From IMG/VR virus record IMGVR_UViG_3300030099_005086, positions 35,282-99,281 of that record: a stretch of DNA of 64,000 nucleotides; one strand, written 5' to 3'. The notes under the pieces are model-generated. The model had not been told where the DNA came from. It saw only the letters and a list, made by a program, of their open reading frames with translations, and did not search any database. The position numbers and the translations under genes are program-made. This document shows, piece by piece, positions 1 to 10,451 of the stretch. The first letter of the stretch is position 1. Each line of letters starts with the position of its first letter. This stretch comes from a virus.

Positions 1-3000
1 CCTCAACCACTTGATCAGAATGTAATCTTAATCCTCTATAGTATAATTCTAATGTAGGTTGAATAGTTAAATAATCTATAGGTGCTGCAGTTTCTATTAT
101 CTCTTGACTAGCTTCATTTTTTATTTGATTAACTTGTTCTTCATTTAAATAAAAAGATCTTTCGGGATTAAGCATTTCTGCATATTCAAATACTGCATCT
201 TCTAAAACTATATTAGGATTAGCAGTTTTATCTGCAGTTTTAAGCTTAGTTCTATATATATTTATAATTGCACCTATAGCTCTATTCTGATCTTCTAAAG
301 GCATAAACTGAGGAATAGTAACTTCTACAACATCTCCTTCTTTTGTTTTCTTTTCTACAGTTTTAGTATCTAATAGTATAGTTGCTGGAGCATCTATTGT
401 AGCACCATTTAATGTAGCATTTGTAAATCTATTACCAACAACTGTTGATCTTCTATACTTACCAGAATTTATATTTCTAAATAAACTTTCTAAATCAGAC
501 TGTGTAAATCTTTTAAAAATGTTCTTGATTATTTCTATAATTCTAGTAAATAAACTTTTAACTTCAGAAGATGTGTCAACTGTAGAAGGATTATTTACTT
601 TAAACTCTTGAAACTTATCAGCTAAATATTCTTCATATAATCTTTCTGTAAGTTCTTCCTTAGACATATTATTATACACAGCACTAGAAGCTCTTAATTC
701 TTTTAGTGCTTGTGCTAATGTTTTACCTTCAGATCTAAGTTTAGCTCTTACTTCTTTTCTTGCAATATTTAAAAACTTGTTTATTTCTTGATCAGATAAT
801 AATGTTCTAAATACACCATGAAAAGCTTCATGATATTTAAATGGTAAATTTTCACCAGTAAAAATCACACCTTCAACACCTTCTATACCAGATGATATAT
901 CTTTTAATGATAAAGTAAATTGTCCAACAGTAACACTATTATTATAAAGTTTAAGTTGTAATTGATTTATATCATCAACTGAAATAAAGTCTGGTAAGTT
1001 TTCTTTTGTCCATTTAATAAACTCTTGTAAATCTTCTATGTCTTGATAACCATAATCATCTAATACTTTGTATGGTATTGTTTTTAAAGCACCACTGCTA
1101 CTTTGTAATTTTTTAATCTCTTCTTCTATAGGTTGAACAGATAGTTTAGCAATCTTCACAGATTCTTTATTTGCTTCAGCAAGACTTTTACCTTCTTCAA
1201 TTAATCTAGCTTTTTCAGCTTTTGCTACACTATCAAACTGTTTATTTAATTCAAGACGTAAATCATTAAGTTTTTGTACTCTACTTTGTTCTGCAGACTT
1301 TTGAGGTTTTATAGGTGTCTTTTTATCTTGTTCTCCTTGAATATTATTAAGAATGGCAACAAAATCTTCTTGTCTATTTTCAACAACCTCAGCCATTCTT
1401 GTAGTAATATCATTACCTTGTGATACTTCAAATGCAATTTTTTCAATAACATCAGTAGGTACATTTGTAAAATCATTTTCTAAATATGATTCAAAATCAT
1501 CATCAGAAATATCTGATAAATCTGTATCTATAAGTTCTTGAAGTTCACCTAAATCACCATCATCTTTTTTCTTTTCTACTTTAGGTTCTGCTATTTTAGG
1601 AGTTTCTACTACACTTACATTAGGGATTTCTAAATAAGGTATTAAATTGTTTGAATTTGTAGATACTTGTAAACTTGCATTCTTTCTAATTCTAGACTCA
1701 ACCTTTGTTTGTGCCTGACCTAACTGCTCAAGAACATCACTACTAACAATAGACTTAGGTATTGTTACACGAAAATCATCTAATGTAACTTTTAATTCTT
1801 TACCATCTGCATCTAATATTCTTGTTTTATTATTTTGTTGTGGTCCATTATATACTGCAATACTAGAGTTTATTAATGCTACTAACTTATCTATATTACT
1901 AGCATCTTTAAGTTGTTCTAGTATATTTTCTTGTTGACCTCCAACATTTATAGTTCTTTTGAATATATCTTTACCAGACTTTCTAGTTCTATCTAAATAT
2001 TGAATTTGAAAATCTCCAGATGGTGCAACCTGTATTGTTAATGTAGAACCTATTTTAGATGCTAAATATAAATTATCACTAATTCCAGCATTGAAATCAT
2101 TATTATAAGTAACATCATTAATAGTTGGTACATCTTGATCTTCTACTTCAGTTCTATTATTTTCTCTAGTCTCTTGTATTCTATCTATTATACTTCCTGC
2201 TAACTCATTAGCTTGTGTTAATGACATCTTAGCAGGAGTTAATTCTATAATACTAACTGTCTCATTAGGTAATTTTACAATTGCTTTATATCTACCTTTA
2301 TTTTTTAAACTATTAGGATTAGTACCAGCAGATTGAGTTGCTAAAAATTCATCTACTTGATCTTGTAAGCTTTCATATTCTGCAGATGACTTATCCATAT
2401 CTGTAATTATATTAGCTAAAACTTTATTCTGTTGACCAGAACTCCAGTTGCTTTTATAATCAAGTATGTAATAATTACCATCTATTGTATTATGTTCTAA
2501 CTCATCAAATGTAACACCATTTTTACTGTAAGCATATTGACCTGGTGTATTAATTAAATTGATACCCATTTCTTCTAACTGTTCTACAGTTGTTTCTACT
2601 TCAGCACTATCACCTAAAATTTTTGTAAATGTATCAGATACAAATAAACTTGTTGCATAATTTTTTCTAATTAAATCTGCAGAATCAGCTTTTGATAAAC
2701 TATCATACTTAGTATAGTATTTAAATAATTCATTTTCATTTAAAGATAATATATTTACTTGCTTACCATTATTATCTATAGGAGTTAAAGTAGTTGGTTG
2801 ACTTAAATAACCAAGTATTGTATCACCTAATGTTACCTCTATTGTAACAGGTTCACCTGTTTTTTTCAATAAAGGATTTTCTATATATTCTCCTTTTTGA
2901 AAAGAATCTAAATCTTTTAATTGTTCTTCTTGAACTTGTCTAAAGTCTGGATTTTTTCTAACTGTAAAAGTTATTTGTTTTCTAGATGACTCTGTTAAAT

Positions 3001-6000
3001 TATTTATAAAATTACTTAATCTAAGAAATGCATCATTATATGTTTCACCTTCTTCTACTCTAGGATATATTTTAACAGTATCTGTAGGTAATAATTTAGA
3101 TATAGGAGCTGTAGGATCTATTTCAAAATCATCTATTCTTTTATATTTATCTGTAAATCCAACTTCTTCAATTATTAAATTATCTCCATCTGGTTGCTCT
3201 ATCTCACGTACATATATATTATTATATTTATCTACCGTTTTAGGTTTAGACATCACAACATATTGTTGACCGTTATCTACACTTTCTATAACAGCACCAT
3301 AATTTAAATCAACACCATCAAATGGAAAAGGGGTTTCATCTGGTAATAGCTTTTTAACAATATAATCTTTTGCTTTATTAGCAGCTCCTTCAGTAGAATA
3401 TACTTCTTCTAATCTTGATGGTGCTTCTTTCTTATATGTAAGAGAAAGGTTATTACCATCAACATCTTCTATTGTATATATATTTTCTACTGTTTGTGTA
3501 ATTTGATTTGTGACAGCATTCTTTACAACAAAGACACCAGACTTATCATTAGGATTTAAAACTTCAGATGTTGCACCAACTCTTTTTTGTTTTGGTGTAG
3601 CTTTCTTACCACTAACATCATTAATTTTTAAATTGTACTTACTTAATATATCATCTACTCCTGGATTTCTTTCATTAGCTGCAACCCATGCACGTAATCC
3701 AACATTAGGTTGATCTTCTTCTGCAACTTCATTTTGATATAATTGTAGTAATTCAAAGTTAGCTTTTTTAATTCTTACTGCTTCTGTACTATTCTGCCAA
3801 TCTTGTGCTTTAGGTATTGGTGCTCCCTCTTTTGTTTTTTGTTTAACAAGCTTGGCATACTTTTTTCTTAATGCTTCAGTATTAGCTTCTTCAAATCTTT
3901 CTGAATTTTCAACAGCAGCTTCATTAAAGTCTATATCTTGAGGAGATTCAGTTATGTTATCAACATCAACATTTAACTCATCTGTTTTTTCTTCTGCTGC
4001 TTCAATAGCTTTATCAAAATTTATTGCTGCCTCTTGAGCTTCTAATTCTGTTGGTGCTATAGCTATTACAATACCTTCAGGACTAACAACAGCAAATCTA
4101 CCATCAGCTTGTTGTATTACAATATGTCTATCTTCATCAGACTCTATTGATAATAATCTTCTATAATTTTTAAATAAATCTTCTTTTTGATCAAATAGTT
4201 TTTTATCAGTAAAAGAATTTAGTGGGCCATCTTTAGTAAAGAATAATGTAGGCTCTATATCATTTTCAAAAAATTCTATCAGCTGCTCTTCTTCTATATA
4301 TAAACCTATATTTGCTAATGCATTTATTAATTCATTTTTTTCTGTTAAGTTTATATATTTCTTTAAAGCTCTTTCTGTAGTTTCTTTTCTTTGATTAAAT
4401 ATTTTTGCAAATACTGTTGCTAATCTATCACTAGCTAAGATCATATTTTCAGGATTCATAAGAATATCAAATGCCTTTATATAATCTTCTTGTCTACCAT
4501 TTAATGTCTTATGATCTACAATATCTTTTAATAAATCATTAAAATCTTGTTTTGCAATATTTAATATATCATCTTGTGTATCTGCAATATGTTGTAAATA
4601 TTCTTTTACAGGTTTTTGCAGTTTGTTTATTTTAGATCTATTAAATCTACCTTCTTTTGTTTGATTAGATGGATCATTTAATACATTAAAATAATTATTA
4701 AGAAACTTAAGTCTATTTTGTTTATCTTCTTTTATACGTTTACCTTCAGCTGAAGTATCATCTAAAGTATCTATTTCATCCTGTAAGAGTTCTATTTCTT
4801 GAATTAATTCTTTTTTGTTTAATAATACATCTAAATCTTTAGCAGACATTTTAGATACTATAGGATCTTGTGACAGTCTAGTATAAATAGAATTTATTCT
4901 TTCTAAAGCACGTTCAAAAGAATCTTTAGTGAAGATAGCTAAATTTTTAGCTTCATTAAATGCAATCTCATTTATTGCCTCTTTATTGTATTCTCTTGTG
5001 CCTGGAGTAAACTTAGTAGCATCATAAGGATTTATAAATTTATCATTTACATAAGTATGTGATGCTTCTATTTGATCCATTCTTTTAATAATATCAGATA
5101 GCTCTGTTCTTATTTTTACAGGATTACTAATACCAGCTACATCTCTATAAGCTTCTACAAGTTCAGAATCTTCTAGTTTTAAATTATCTTCTATTTGATC
5201 TTTTAACTCAAATAATTTACCACTACCAACAACTCTATTTATATCTCTAAATAAAGATGCATCTTTTGTATCATAAAATGCTAAAGGATCACCGTTAAGT
5301 CCTGCAATATTTAAATCAGTATTAAATCTTTTTTGTTCTGTTAAATTAAAAGCTTCACTACCAAAATATTTAAATGGATCATTATTAACTTTATTAGCTG
5401 ACTCTACAAGTAAATCTACATACTTTTCTTTTTTATCTTTATATTCTTGATATGCTTTTGGATCTGTATATTTTTTATACAAATTAGGTAAACCTTGAAA
5501 TAAACCTTTTTGTGCAACTTGCACAGGACCTGCCATAAAGAAACCAGATAAAAATGTTTCTACACCTTGTCCTGATAATTGTGAATTAACACCTTCACGT
5601 ACTGCAGCAGCTATTTCTTCTCTTCCTGCTAATGATGGATCATTAAATATATTTTTATAATATTGTTCAACACCTACTGCAGTTGCTTCTTGAAAAACTT
5701 CTTGTAAACCTTCTGCAATATTAGCAGATGTATAATTTAATAAACCTGCACCAAATGCTTTTGCTCCACCCTTGGCTCCAAGATTATAAAATCTTTTTGG
5801 AGCTAATCCTTTATTAGCACTAAATGCATTTTTAGTTACATTTTTATTTCTTAATACTTGACTACCTACACCTTTAGTATATCTATCTATTGATCTACCT
5901 AAAGATTTAGGAAAACCTTTTAAAGCTGTACCTATAACTAACCTATTACTTAATGCAATAATAGGTGTATTAATCATAGTTGTTGTAAAACCTGCTTTGT

Positions 6001-7294
6001 AAGCTTGTGTATTTATATTTTGTAATGATTGTGAATCAGGTATCATACCTGTATTAGAAACATACTGATTATATAAATCATTATAAACTTGATTTTGAAC
6101 TAAACCACCTTCTAATTTACCTTCAGCTACTGCTAAGTTTAGTGCTCTAAGATCTCTATAGAATGCACCAAACACTTTATTATTTTTTGCTAAGTTACCT
6201 ACATTCTTTGCTACACCTAAACCAGATTTCCAATTTTTAATTAATGCAAAAGTTTCTGGTGCTATTGTTGATGCAACAAATCTTCCACCTGCATTAAATA
6301 CATCTCTAGCTCTTTCTACATTTTTTAAATCTCTTAAAAAGTTTGCTGATGTTTTAATACCTCTAGTTATTGTATAACCGTCTCTTATTCTTTTAGGTAT
6401 ATCTGCTAACCTTTTAATATTATAACCTGTTCTTGCTATAGCTAAGGGAGCAGCAGTAGTACCACTAAGTGCAGTTACACCAGCTAGTATAACTTCTTCC
6501 ATAGCAATATTACTTATAATACCCATAGTATAGGCACTATTAAGAAGAAAGTTATTTGTAAATCCACCTATACCACCCTTTTGAGATGAACCTATTCTCA
6601 TAGCATCTTCAAAAGCATAACCTAATTCAGGATCACCTGCAAAATATTCTTTACCACTAAATAAATCTCCTAAAGCTCTATATCCAGATGTAAATGCATT
6701 TCCAAACAATTTCATATATTGAGTACCCATTCTTTGAAATTCATCAAATGCAGATGCGTTTGTATTATAATAATCTTCATTATTTATATAGGGATTAAAA
6801 CCTAATTCATCAAAATTTGGATGTTTATAATATCTATCAAAGTTTGAAACCTTTTCTCCAAATGAAACTGTTAAATTACTTTTAAGTTTATCATTAGGAT
6901 TATTAGATATATTATTGCTAATTGCATTAAGTTCTTTTTGAAATTGTGTAAAAGAATTATTATTAAGACCTTCAACTTGTTCTGCAGGATTATATGTTAA
7001 ACCTGCTACACCAGGATCAGAACTTGTTGCATTAACTGGACCAGTCAAATCAAACTGATTAATAGAATTATTATAAGGAGCCATAGCATCCGTATATACA
7101 TTCTGTAATATATCTAAATCAGAACCTGGTACAGCAAAATTAGAAGTAGCAAATTCAAAATCATCAAATACAGAAGTAAAGTTAATGCTATTATCACCAT
7201 CAAATAAACTATTTAATGTAACTTCATTTGTATTTATTGGCTGAGATTGTGAAGTAGTTTCTTCACCTGGAATATTTATTAAATTTTCTGCCAT
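1..7294 (-). CDS. Giant putative internal virion protein with HEAFH metallopeptidase-like motif (partial)
   Basis: An open frame starts at ATG 7292-7294 (MAENLINIPGEE) and runs without a stop off the left edge, so at least 2431 residues are present and the C-terminus is missing. About residues 245-285 and 580-600 are hydrophobic and Gly/Ala-rich; the rest alternates between charged helical stretches and acidic linkers. At residues 2155-2159 the sequence reads HEAFH inside KYHEAFHGVFRTLL, a zincin-type HExxH motif of a kind I associate with very large phage proteins. It is the last gene seen in the leftward structural arm, 2 bases after the 1031-residue gene. In crAss-like phages giant proteins at this place are carried in the virion and some are RNA polymerase parts. 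I looked for a DxDxD polymerase motif in the visible part and found none, so the polymerase idea is not supported here. Confidence 0.8.
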   Translation of the reverse strand, partial: MAENLINIPGEETTSQSQPINTNEVTLNSLFDGDNSINFTSVFDDFEFATSNFAVPGSDLDILQNVYTDAMAPYNNSINQFDLTGPVNATSSDPGVAGLTYNPAEQVEGLNNNSFTQFQKELNAISNNISNNPNDKLKSNLTVSFGEKVSNFDRYYKHPNFDELGFNPYINNEDYYNTNASAFDEFQRMGTQYMKLFGNAFTSGYRALGDLFSGKEYFAGDPELGYAFEDAMRIGSSQKGGIGGFTNNFLLNSAYTMGIISNIAMEEVILAGVTALSGTTAAPLAIARTGYNIKRLADIPKRIRDGYTITRGIKTSANFLRDLKNVERARDVFNAGGRFVASTIAPETFALIKNWKSGLGVAKNVGNLAKNNKVFGAFYRDLRALNLAVAEGKLEGGLVQNQVYNDLYNQYVSNTGMIPDSQSLQNINTQAYKAGFTTTMINTPIIALSNRLVIGTALKGFPKSLGRSIDRYTKGVGSQVLRNKNVTKNAFSANKGLAPKRFYNLGAKGGAKAFGAGLLNYTSANIAEGLQEVFQEATAVGVEQYYKNIFNDPSLAGREEIAAAVREGVNSQLSGQGVETFLSGFFMAGPVQVAQKGLFQGLPNLYKKYTDPKAYQEYKDKKEKYVDLLVESANKVNNDPFKYFGSEAFNLTEQKRFNTDLNIAGLNGDPLAFYDTKDASLFRDINRVVGSGKLFELKDQIEDNLKLEDSELVEAYRDVAGISNPVKIRTELSDIIKRMDQIEASHTYVNDKFINPYDATKFTPGTREYNKEAINEIAFNEAKNLAIFTKDSFERALERINSIYTRLSQDPIVSKMSAKDLDVLLNKKELIQEIELLQDEIDTLDDTSAEGKRIKEDKQNRLKFLNNYFNVLNDPSNQTKEGRFNRSKINKLQKPVKEYLQHIADTQDDILNIAKQDFNDLLKDIVDHKTLNGRQEDYIKAFDILMNPENMILASDRLATVFAKIFNQRKETTERALKKYINLTEKNELINALANIGLYIEEEQLIEFFENDIEPTLFFTKDGPLNSFTDKKLFDQKEDLFKNYRRLLSIESDEDRHIVIQQADGRFAVVSPEGIVIAIAPTELEAQEAAINFDKAIEAAEEKTDELNVDVDNITESPQDIDFNEAAVENSERFEEANTEALRKKYAKLVKQKTKEGAPIPKAQDWQNSTEAVRIKKANFELLQLYQNEVAEEDQPNVGLRAWVAANERNPGVDDILSKYNLKINDVSGKKATPKQKRVGATSEVLNPNDKSGVFVVKNAVTNQITQTVENIYTIEDVDGNNLSLTYKKEAPSRLEEVYSTEGAANKAKDYIVKKLLPDETPFPFDGVDLNYGAVIESVDNGQQYVVMSKPKTVDKYNNIYVREIEQPDGDNLIIEEVGFTDKYKRIDDFEIDPTAPISKLLPTDTVKIYPRVEEGETYNDAFLRLSNFINNLTESSRKQITFTVRKNPDFRQVQEEQLKDLDSFQKGEYIENPLLKKTGEPVTIEVTLGDTILGYLSQPTTLTPIDNNGKQVNILSLNENELFKYYTKYDSLSKADSADLIRKNYATSLFVSDTFTKILGDSAEVETTVEQLEEMGINLINTPGQYAYSKNGVTFDELEHNTIDGNYYILDYKSNWSSGQQNKVLANIITDMDKSSAEYESLQDQVDEFLATQSAGTNPNSLKNKGRYKAIVKLPNETVSIIELTPAKMSLTQANELAGSIIDRIQETRENNRTEVEDQDVPTINDVTYNNDFNAGISDNLYLASKIGSTLTIQVAPSGDFQIQYLDRTRKSGKDIFKRTINVGGQQENILEQLKDASNIDKLVALINSSIAVYNGPQQNNKTRILDADGKELKVTLDDFRVTIPKSIVSSDVLEQLGQAQTKVESRIRKNASLQVSTNSNNLIPYLEIPNVSVVETPKIAEPKVEKKKDDGDLGELQELIDTDLSDISDDDFESYLENDFTNVPTDVIEKIAFEVSQGNDITTRMAEVVENRQEDFVAILNNIQGEQDKKTPIKPQKSAEQSRVQKLNDLRLELNKQFDSVAKAEKARLIEEGKSLAEANKESVKIAKLSVQPIEEEIKKLQSSSGALKTIPYKVLDDYGYQDIEDLQEFIKWTKENLPDFISVDDINQLQLKLYNNSVTVGQFTLSLKDISSGIEGVEGVIFTGENLPFKYHEAFHGVFRTLLSDQEINKFLNIARKEVRAKLRSEGKTLAQALKELRASSAVYNNMSKEELTERLYEEYLADKFQEFKVNNPSTVDTSSEVKSLFTRIIEIIKNIFKRFTQSDLESLFRNINSGKYRRSTVVGNRFTNATLNGATIDAPATILLDTKTVEKKTKEGDVVEVTIPQFMPLEDQNRAIGAIINIYRTKLKTADKTANPNIVLEDAVFEYAEMLNPERSFYLNEEQVNQIKNEASQEIIETAAPIDYLTIQPTLELYYRGLRLHSDQVVE

Positions 7295-7296
7295 AA

Positions 7297-10200
7297 TTAC
7301 TTTTCAGCATTAGGGTTAGTTGTTAATTTAGAACTTATCTCTATAGCTTTTTGATCAAATAAATTATCCAACTGATTTCTATAACTAGTTAAAGCTTGAC
7401 CAAAAGCAATTTGACCTGAAGAATCTACTACATCTCTTGTTACACTTTCTTCAGTTATATTATTCATATCATCATAAACATAGTATGTAATTCTTGCTTT
7501 TATATTACCATTAGAATCTTTATATATTGTATATTTACCTGACAAAGGATTACTACCAGTTATTTCTTCTCCTTTATTAATCATAATTTGTTCAGGTGTT
7601 GTAACATAACCTTCTCCAAAAGAATTAACATCTGAATCTTTATTTACTAAAATAGTATATGTAAACGTATTTAAAAAATTTTGATCTTTTATTCCAGCAC
7701 CTTTACCTTCAGTACTTTGTGTTAAAGACTTTGCATAATCAGGATCTATTGTAAATACATAAGCAGTTTTATCACCCATTTCTGCAATAGGAGCATATGA
7801 ATAATTAAACTTTAAAGTATTTCTAGGAACAGCACCTTTAGAGGGATCACCAGTTTTAGTTTTTGGTGCATTAATTTCTTGAAGAATTTTTCTATGTAAA
7901 TTTTTTGCTTGAATATTACTTTCTTCAGGAACTTCAAAATTACTATCTCTATAATCTCCAAAATAAAAACTAACTTCAGCATCTGATAAAGCAAGTGTGT
8001 TAGCAGAAGCATTAAGTATAATTCTATCTCTCTCCCCCATATCTCCATACTTATTATAAGAGCCATTTATTAAATTACCTTGCATATAATCAAATGAACC
8101 TATTCCTTTATAATCACCCCTACCTGAAACTAAATTTTGTAAATTAATAGCATATTGACCACCTCTACCATCACCAACAGCTTCTAATTCTGCATTCACT
8201 AAATTAAGTTGGCTGTCATAAATTCCATTAGCTGCTTCAGTTGCTTCTTCTATATCAAAAGTTGTAGTCACATCTGTAGTACCAGGTGGAGGGTTTTTTA
8301 AATCCATTCCTCCACCTTGAAATACCCTTGTAGTTTTCATGTGTCTTCCTCTTCTTCTTGATGCTGCTATATACTCTTCAACAAACTTATCTCTAGGTAA
8401 AAGTGTACCTGTTTCTGAAATAAAAGGAATTTGATAATCTTGACTAAATCTATTCCAATCTTGATTAGTTGTATTTAATATTTGATTTACAGCAATAAAT
8501 TGATCTGCTAAAGCATCACCAGCTTCTCCTATTATTGCTGTAGTATTATTATTACCTTCTAATAATTTTTTTACATTGTTATAACCTTGTACATCATTTA
8601 ATAGTGTTGGATAACTACTTGCTGCTTTATCCCACTTATCAGCAACATCACTATAAACTGAATTTAAAACATCAGGATTATTAACTAAATAAGTTTGTAA
8701 AGCTGCATTACCAAATTTTAATTCTTGTCTAATTGGTATTTGTATTGTACCACCCTGACCATCATCAACTACTGCAAAACCAGGTCCACTTATATTAGCA
8801 CCTGGATCTTGTTGTCTTATTTCTTCAAGAGTTTTAGCATCAGGATTTATTACAAATGATGTACCTGTTTCATTAGTATTAGTAAAAGATTTAGGTGAAT
8901 GTTGAAAAGCCTGTTCAATAGCTTTTAACTTTGATGTACTATAATCATTTATAAGATTTTGATAATCTTGAAACTGATTAAAAATTACACCATCAGTTCC
9001 AAATTTTGTTTGATCATCAGTTAAATTATCTGGATCAACTTCTTCTCTTTCTTGTATAAATTTTTCATCTGTAGTAGGTGTAATACTAGGAATATTAACT
9101 TTATTTTCTGGTGATGTTTCAAGAGCAGCTGCTTGTATTGAGTTCTTAAAAATCTCTAGTTGCATTTTTAATTTATTTTCAAAATCTGCTTTAAAATATG
9201 GATTAGCTTCATATTTTACTTCTGCATCTATATTAGCATAAGCTTGTGCTGCAGCTTCTATATCTCTATTAATTCTTTGTGATCCATATGCTTTATATGC
9301 AGTGTTAAGTAAAGCATTTATATTATTTGCAGGATTTGCATTTGATACAGCTCTTTGTATTTTACTTTGTTTAGCTTTAAAAAGTAATTCTTTCTCATAC
9401 ATTGCTTTTTCATAAGCATCTTCTTGCATGCTACCAGGTACTATACCATATTGTTTTTTATATTCATTCCACTCATCTGCAGATATTTCAGCATTATTTA
9501 ATTCAGTATTAATTAAAGCATTCTCTAAAATTAATTGATCTTGTGTAGTTCCTAAAACTTGACTAGCCCAAGCTTTTTGTGCTTCTTCTCTACTACCAAA
9601 ATTAGCTTCATTTTGTTTTAAAAAGTCTCTCATATTAACATAAGCCTCAACATTATATGCTTCTTGAACTCTTGGGTCATCTAATAATGTTTCTGCAACA
9701 AAATCAGCTGCAGGATTTTTAAAAGACATAGTACCATCTGCATTCATTACAGGTTGGCTAAGAAGCTGTTGACCATTCTTAGTAGATATAATCCATTTAC
9801 CATCAGGACTAAACTGTACATTACTAATAGACATTTCAGAATCTTTTAATGCAGCTAATCCTAATTCAATAAGATCTGCATCAGGTACAAATCTAGGATT
9901 AGACATAGCTAATCTTTCTTCAGGTTTTGCATTTTTAAAATCTTCTATTTGATATTGAATTGCTTTTACACCAGGAGACCAATACTTTTCTCTTGTAGCT
10001 CTATCATCACTATCTCTATAACTATTAGCTAGTTTCATTTGATTTTGAGCTGTAGAGGTAAAGACTAAATCTTTTAATATATCTTTATCTTCATAGAAAG
10101 GAGCAAATACACCTTTTGCAGTTTGTACATTTTCTGCTAATGATAAGTCTAAACCAGCAACTTGTTTTAGTCTAGGTGCAATTTGTTCTACATACTGATT

Positions 10201-10392
10201 TCTTTTATTTATATTATCTTCTGCAGTTAGATTAGAATATAAAACTTTACCGTATAAATCATTAATAGATTTAAAATTACTACTGTATCTGTCTTGTCTA
10301 ACTTTCAGTACGTCATTTAAAAATTTATAGTCAGGGGTGAATGCTTCAATCTCTGGTATAAAATCTTGTACGTTAGGTAAATAAGTTGCCAT
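7297..10392 (-). CDS. Large putative virion (cargo) protein, unknown function
   Basis: This 1031-residue protein begins MATYLPNVQDFIPEIEAFTP. I do not recognise a catalytic domain. It is rich in Asn, Gln, Asp and Tyr and looks like a mixed helical protein without signal peptide or membrane span. Around nt 8310-8328 it carries VFQGGG followed by an acidic/proline-rich linker, a member of the Q-x-G motif set that recurs in the neighbouring large proteins. It lies in a tight row of giant genes (59 bases after the 946-residue gene, 2 bases before the HEAFH giant), which suggests co-expression and a role as an internal or tail-associated protein. That role is inferred from position only. Confidence 0.75.
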   Translation of the reverse strand: MATYLPNVQDFIPEIEAFTPDYKFLNDVLKVRQDRYSSNFKSINDLYGKVLYSNLTAEDNINKRNQYVEQIAPRLKQVAGLDLSLAENVQTAKGVFAPFYEDKDILKDLVFTSTAQNQMKLANSYRDSDDRATREKYWSPGVKAIQYQIEDFKNAKPEERLAMSNPRFVPDADLIELGLAALKDSEMSISNVQFSPDGKWIISTKNGQQLLSQPVMNADGTMSFKNPAADFVAETLLDDPRVQEAYNVEAYVNMRDFLKQNEANFGSREEAQKAWASQVLGTTQDQLILENALINTELNNAEISADEWNEYKKQYGIVPGSMQEDAYEKAMYEKELLFKAKQSKIQRAVSNANPANNINALLNTAYKAYGSQRINRDIEAAAQAYANIDAEVKYEANPYFKADFENKLKMQLEIFKNSIQAAALETSPENKVNIPSITPTTDEKFIQEREEVDPDNLTDDQTKFGTDGVIFNQFQDYQNLINDYSTSKLKAIEQAFQHSPKSFTNTNETGTSFVINPDAKTLEEIRQQDPGANISGPGFAVVDDGQGGTIQIPIRQELKFGNAALQTYLVNNPDVLNSVYSDVADKWDKAASSYPTLLNDVQGYNNVKKLLEGNNNTTAIIGEAGDALADQFIAVNQILNTTNQDWNRFSQDYQIPFISETGTLLPRDKFVEEYIAASRRRGRHMKTTRVFQGGGMDLKNPPPGTTDVTTTFDIEEATEAANGIYDSQLNLVNAELEAVGDGRGGQYAINLQNLVSGRGDYKGIGSFDYMQGNLINGSYNKYGDMGERDRIILNASANTLALSDAEVSFYFGDYRDSNFEVPEESNIQAKNLHRKILQEINAPKTKTGDPSKGAVPRNTLKFNYSYAPIAEMGDKTAYVFTIDPDYAKSLTQSTEGKGAGIKDQNFLNTFTYTILVNKDSDVNSFGEGYVTTPEQIMINKGEEITGSNPLSGKYTIYKDSNGNIKARITYYVYDDMNNITEESVTRDVVDSSGQIAFGQALTSYRNQLDNLFDQKAIEISSKLTTNPNAEK

Positions 10393-10451
10393 ATATCAAA
10401 AATACTAAAATTTATTAGGTTTGAAAAAGATATTAAATAAACTCTTTAGGT

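Noticed and set aside
1-10392. Virion RNA polymerase subunits in the giant proteins at the left end
   Set aside because: Position would suit them, but I could not find a DxDxD catalytic motif in the visible sequence, so I do not annotate polymerase.
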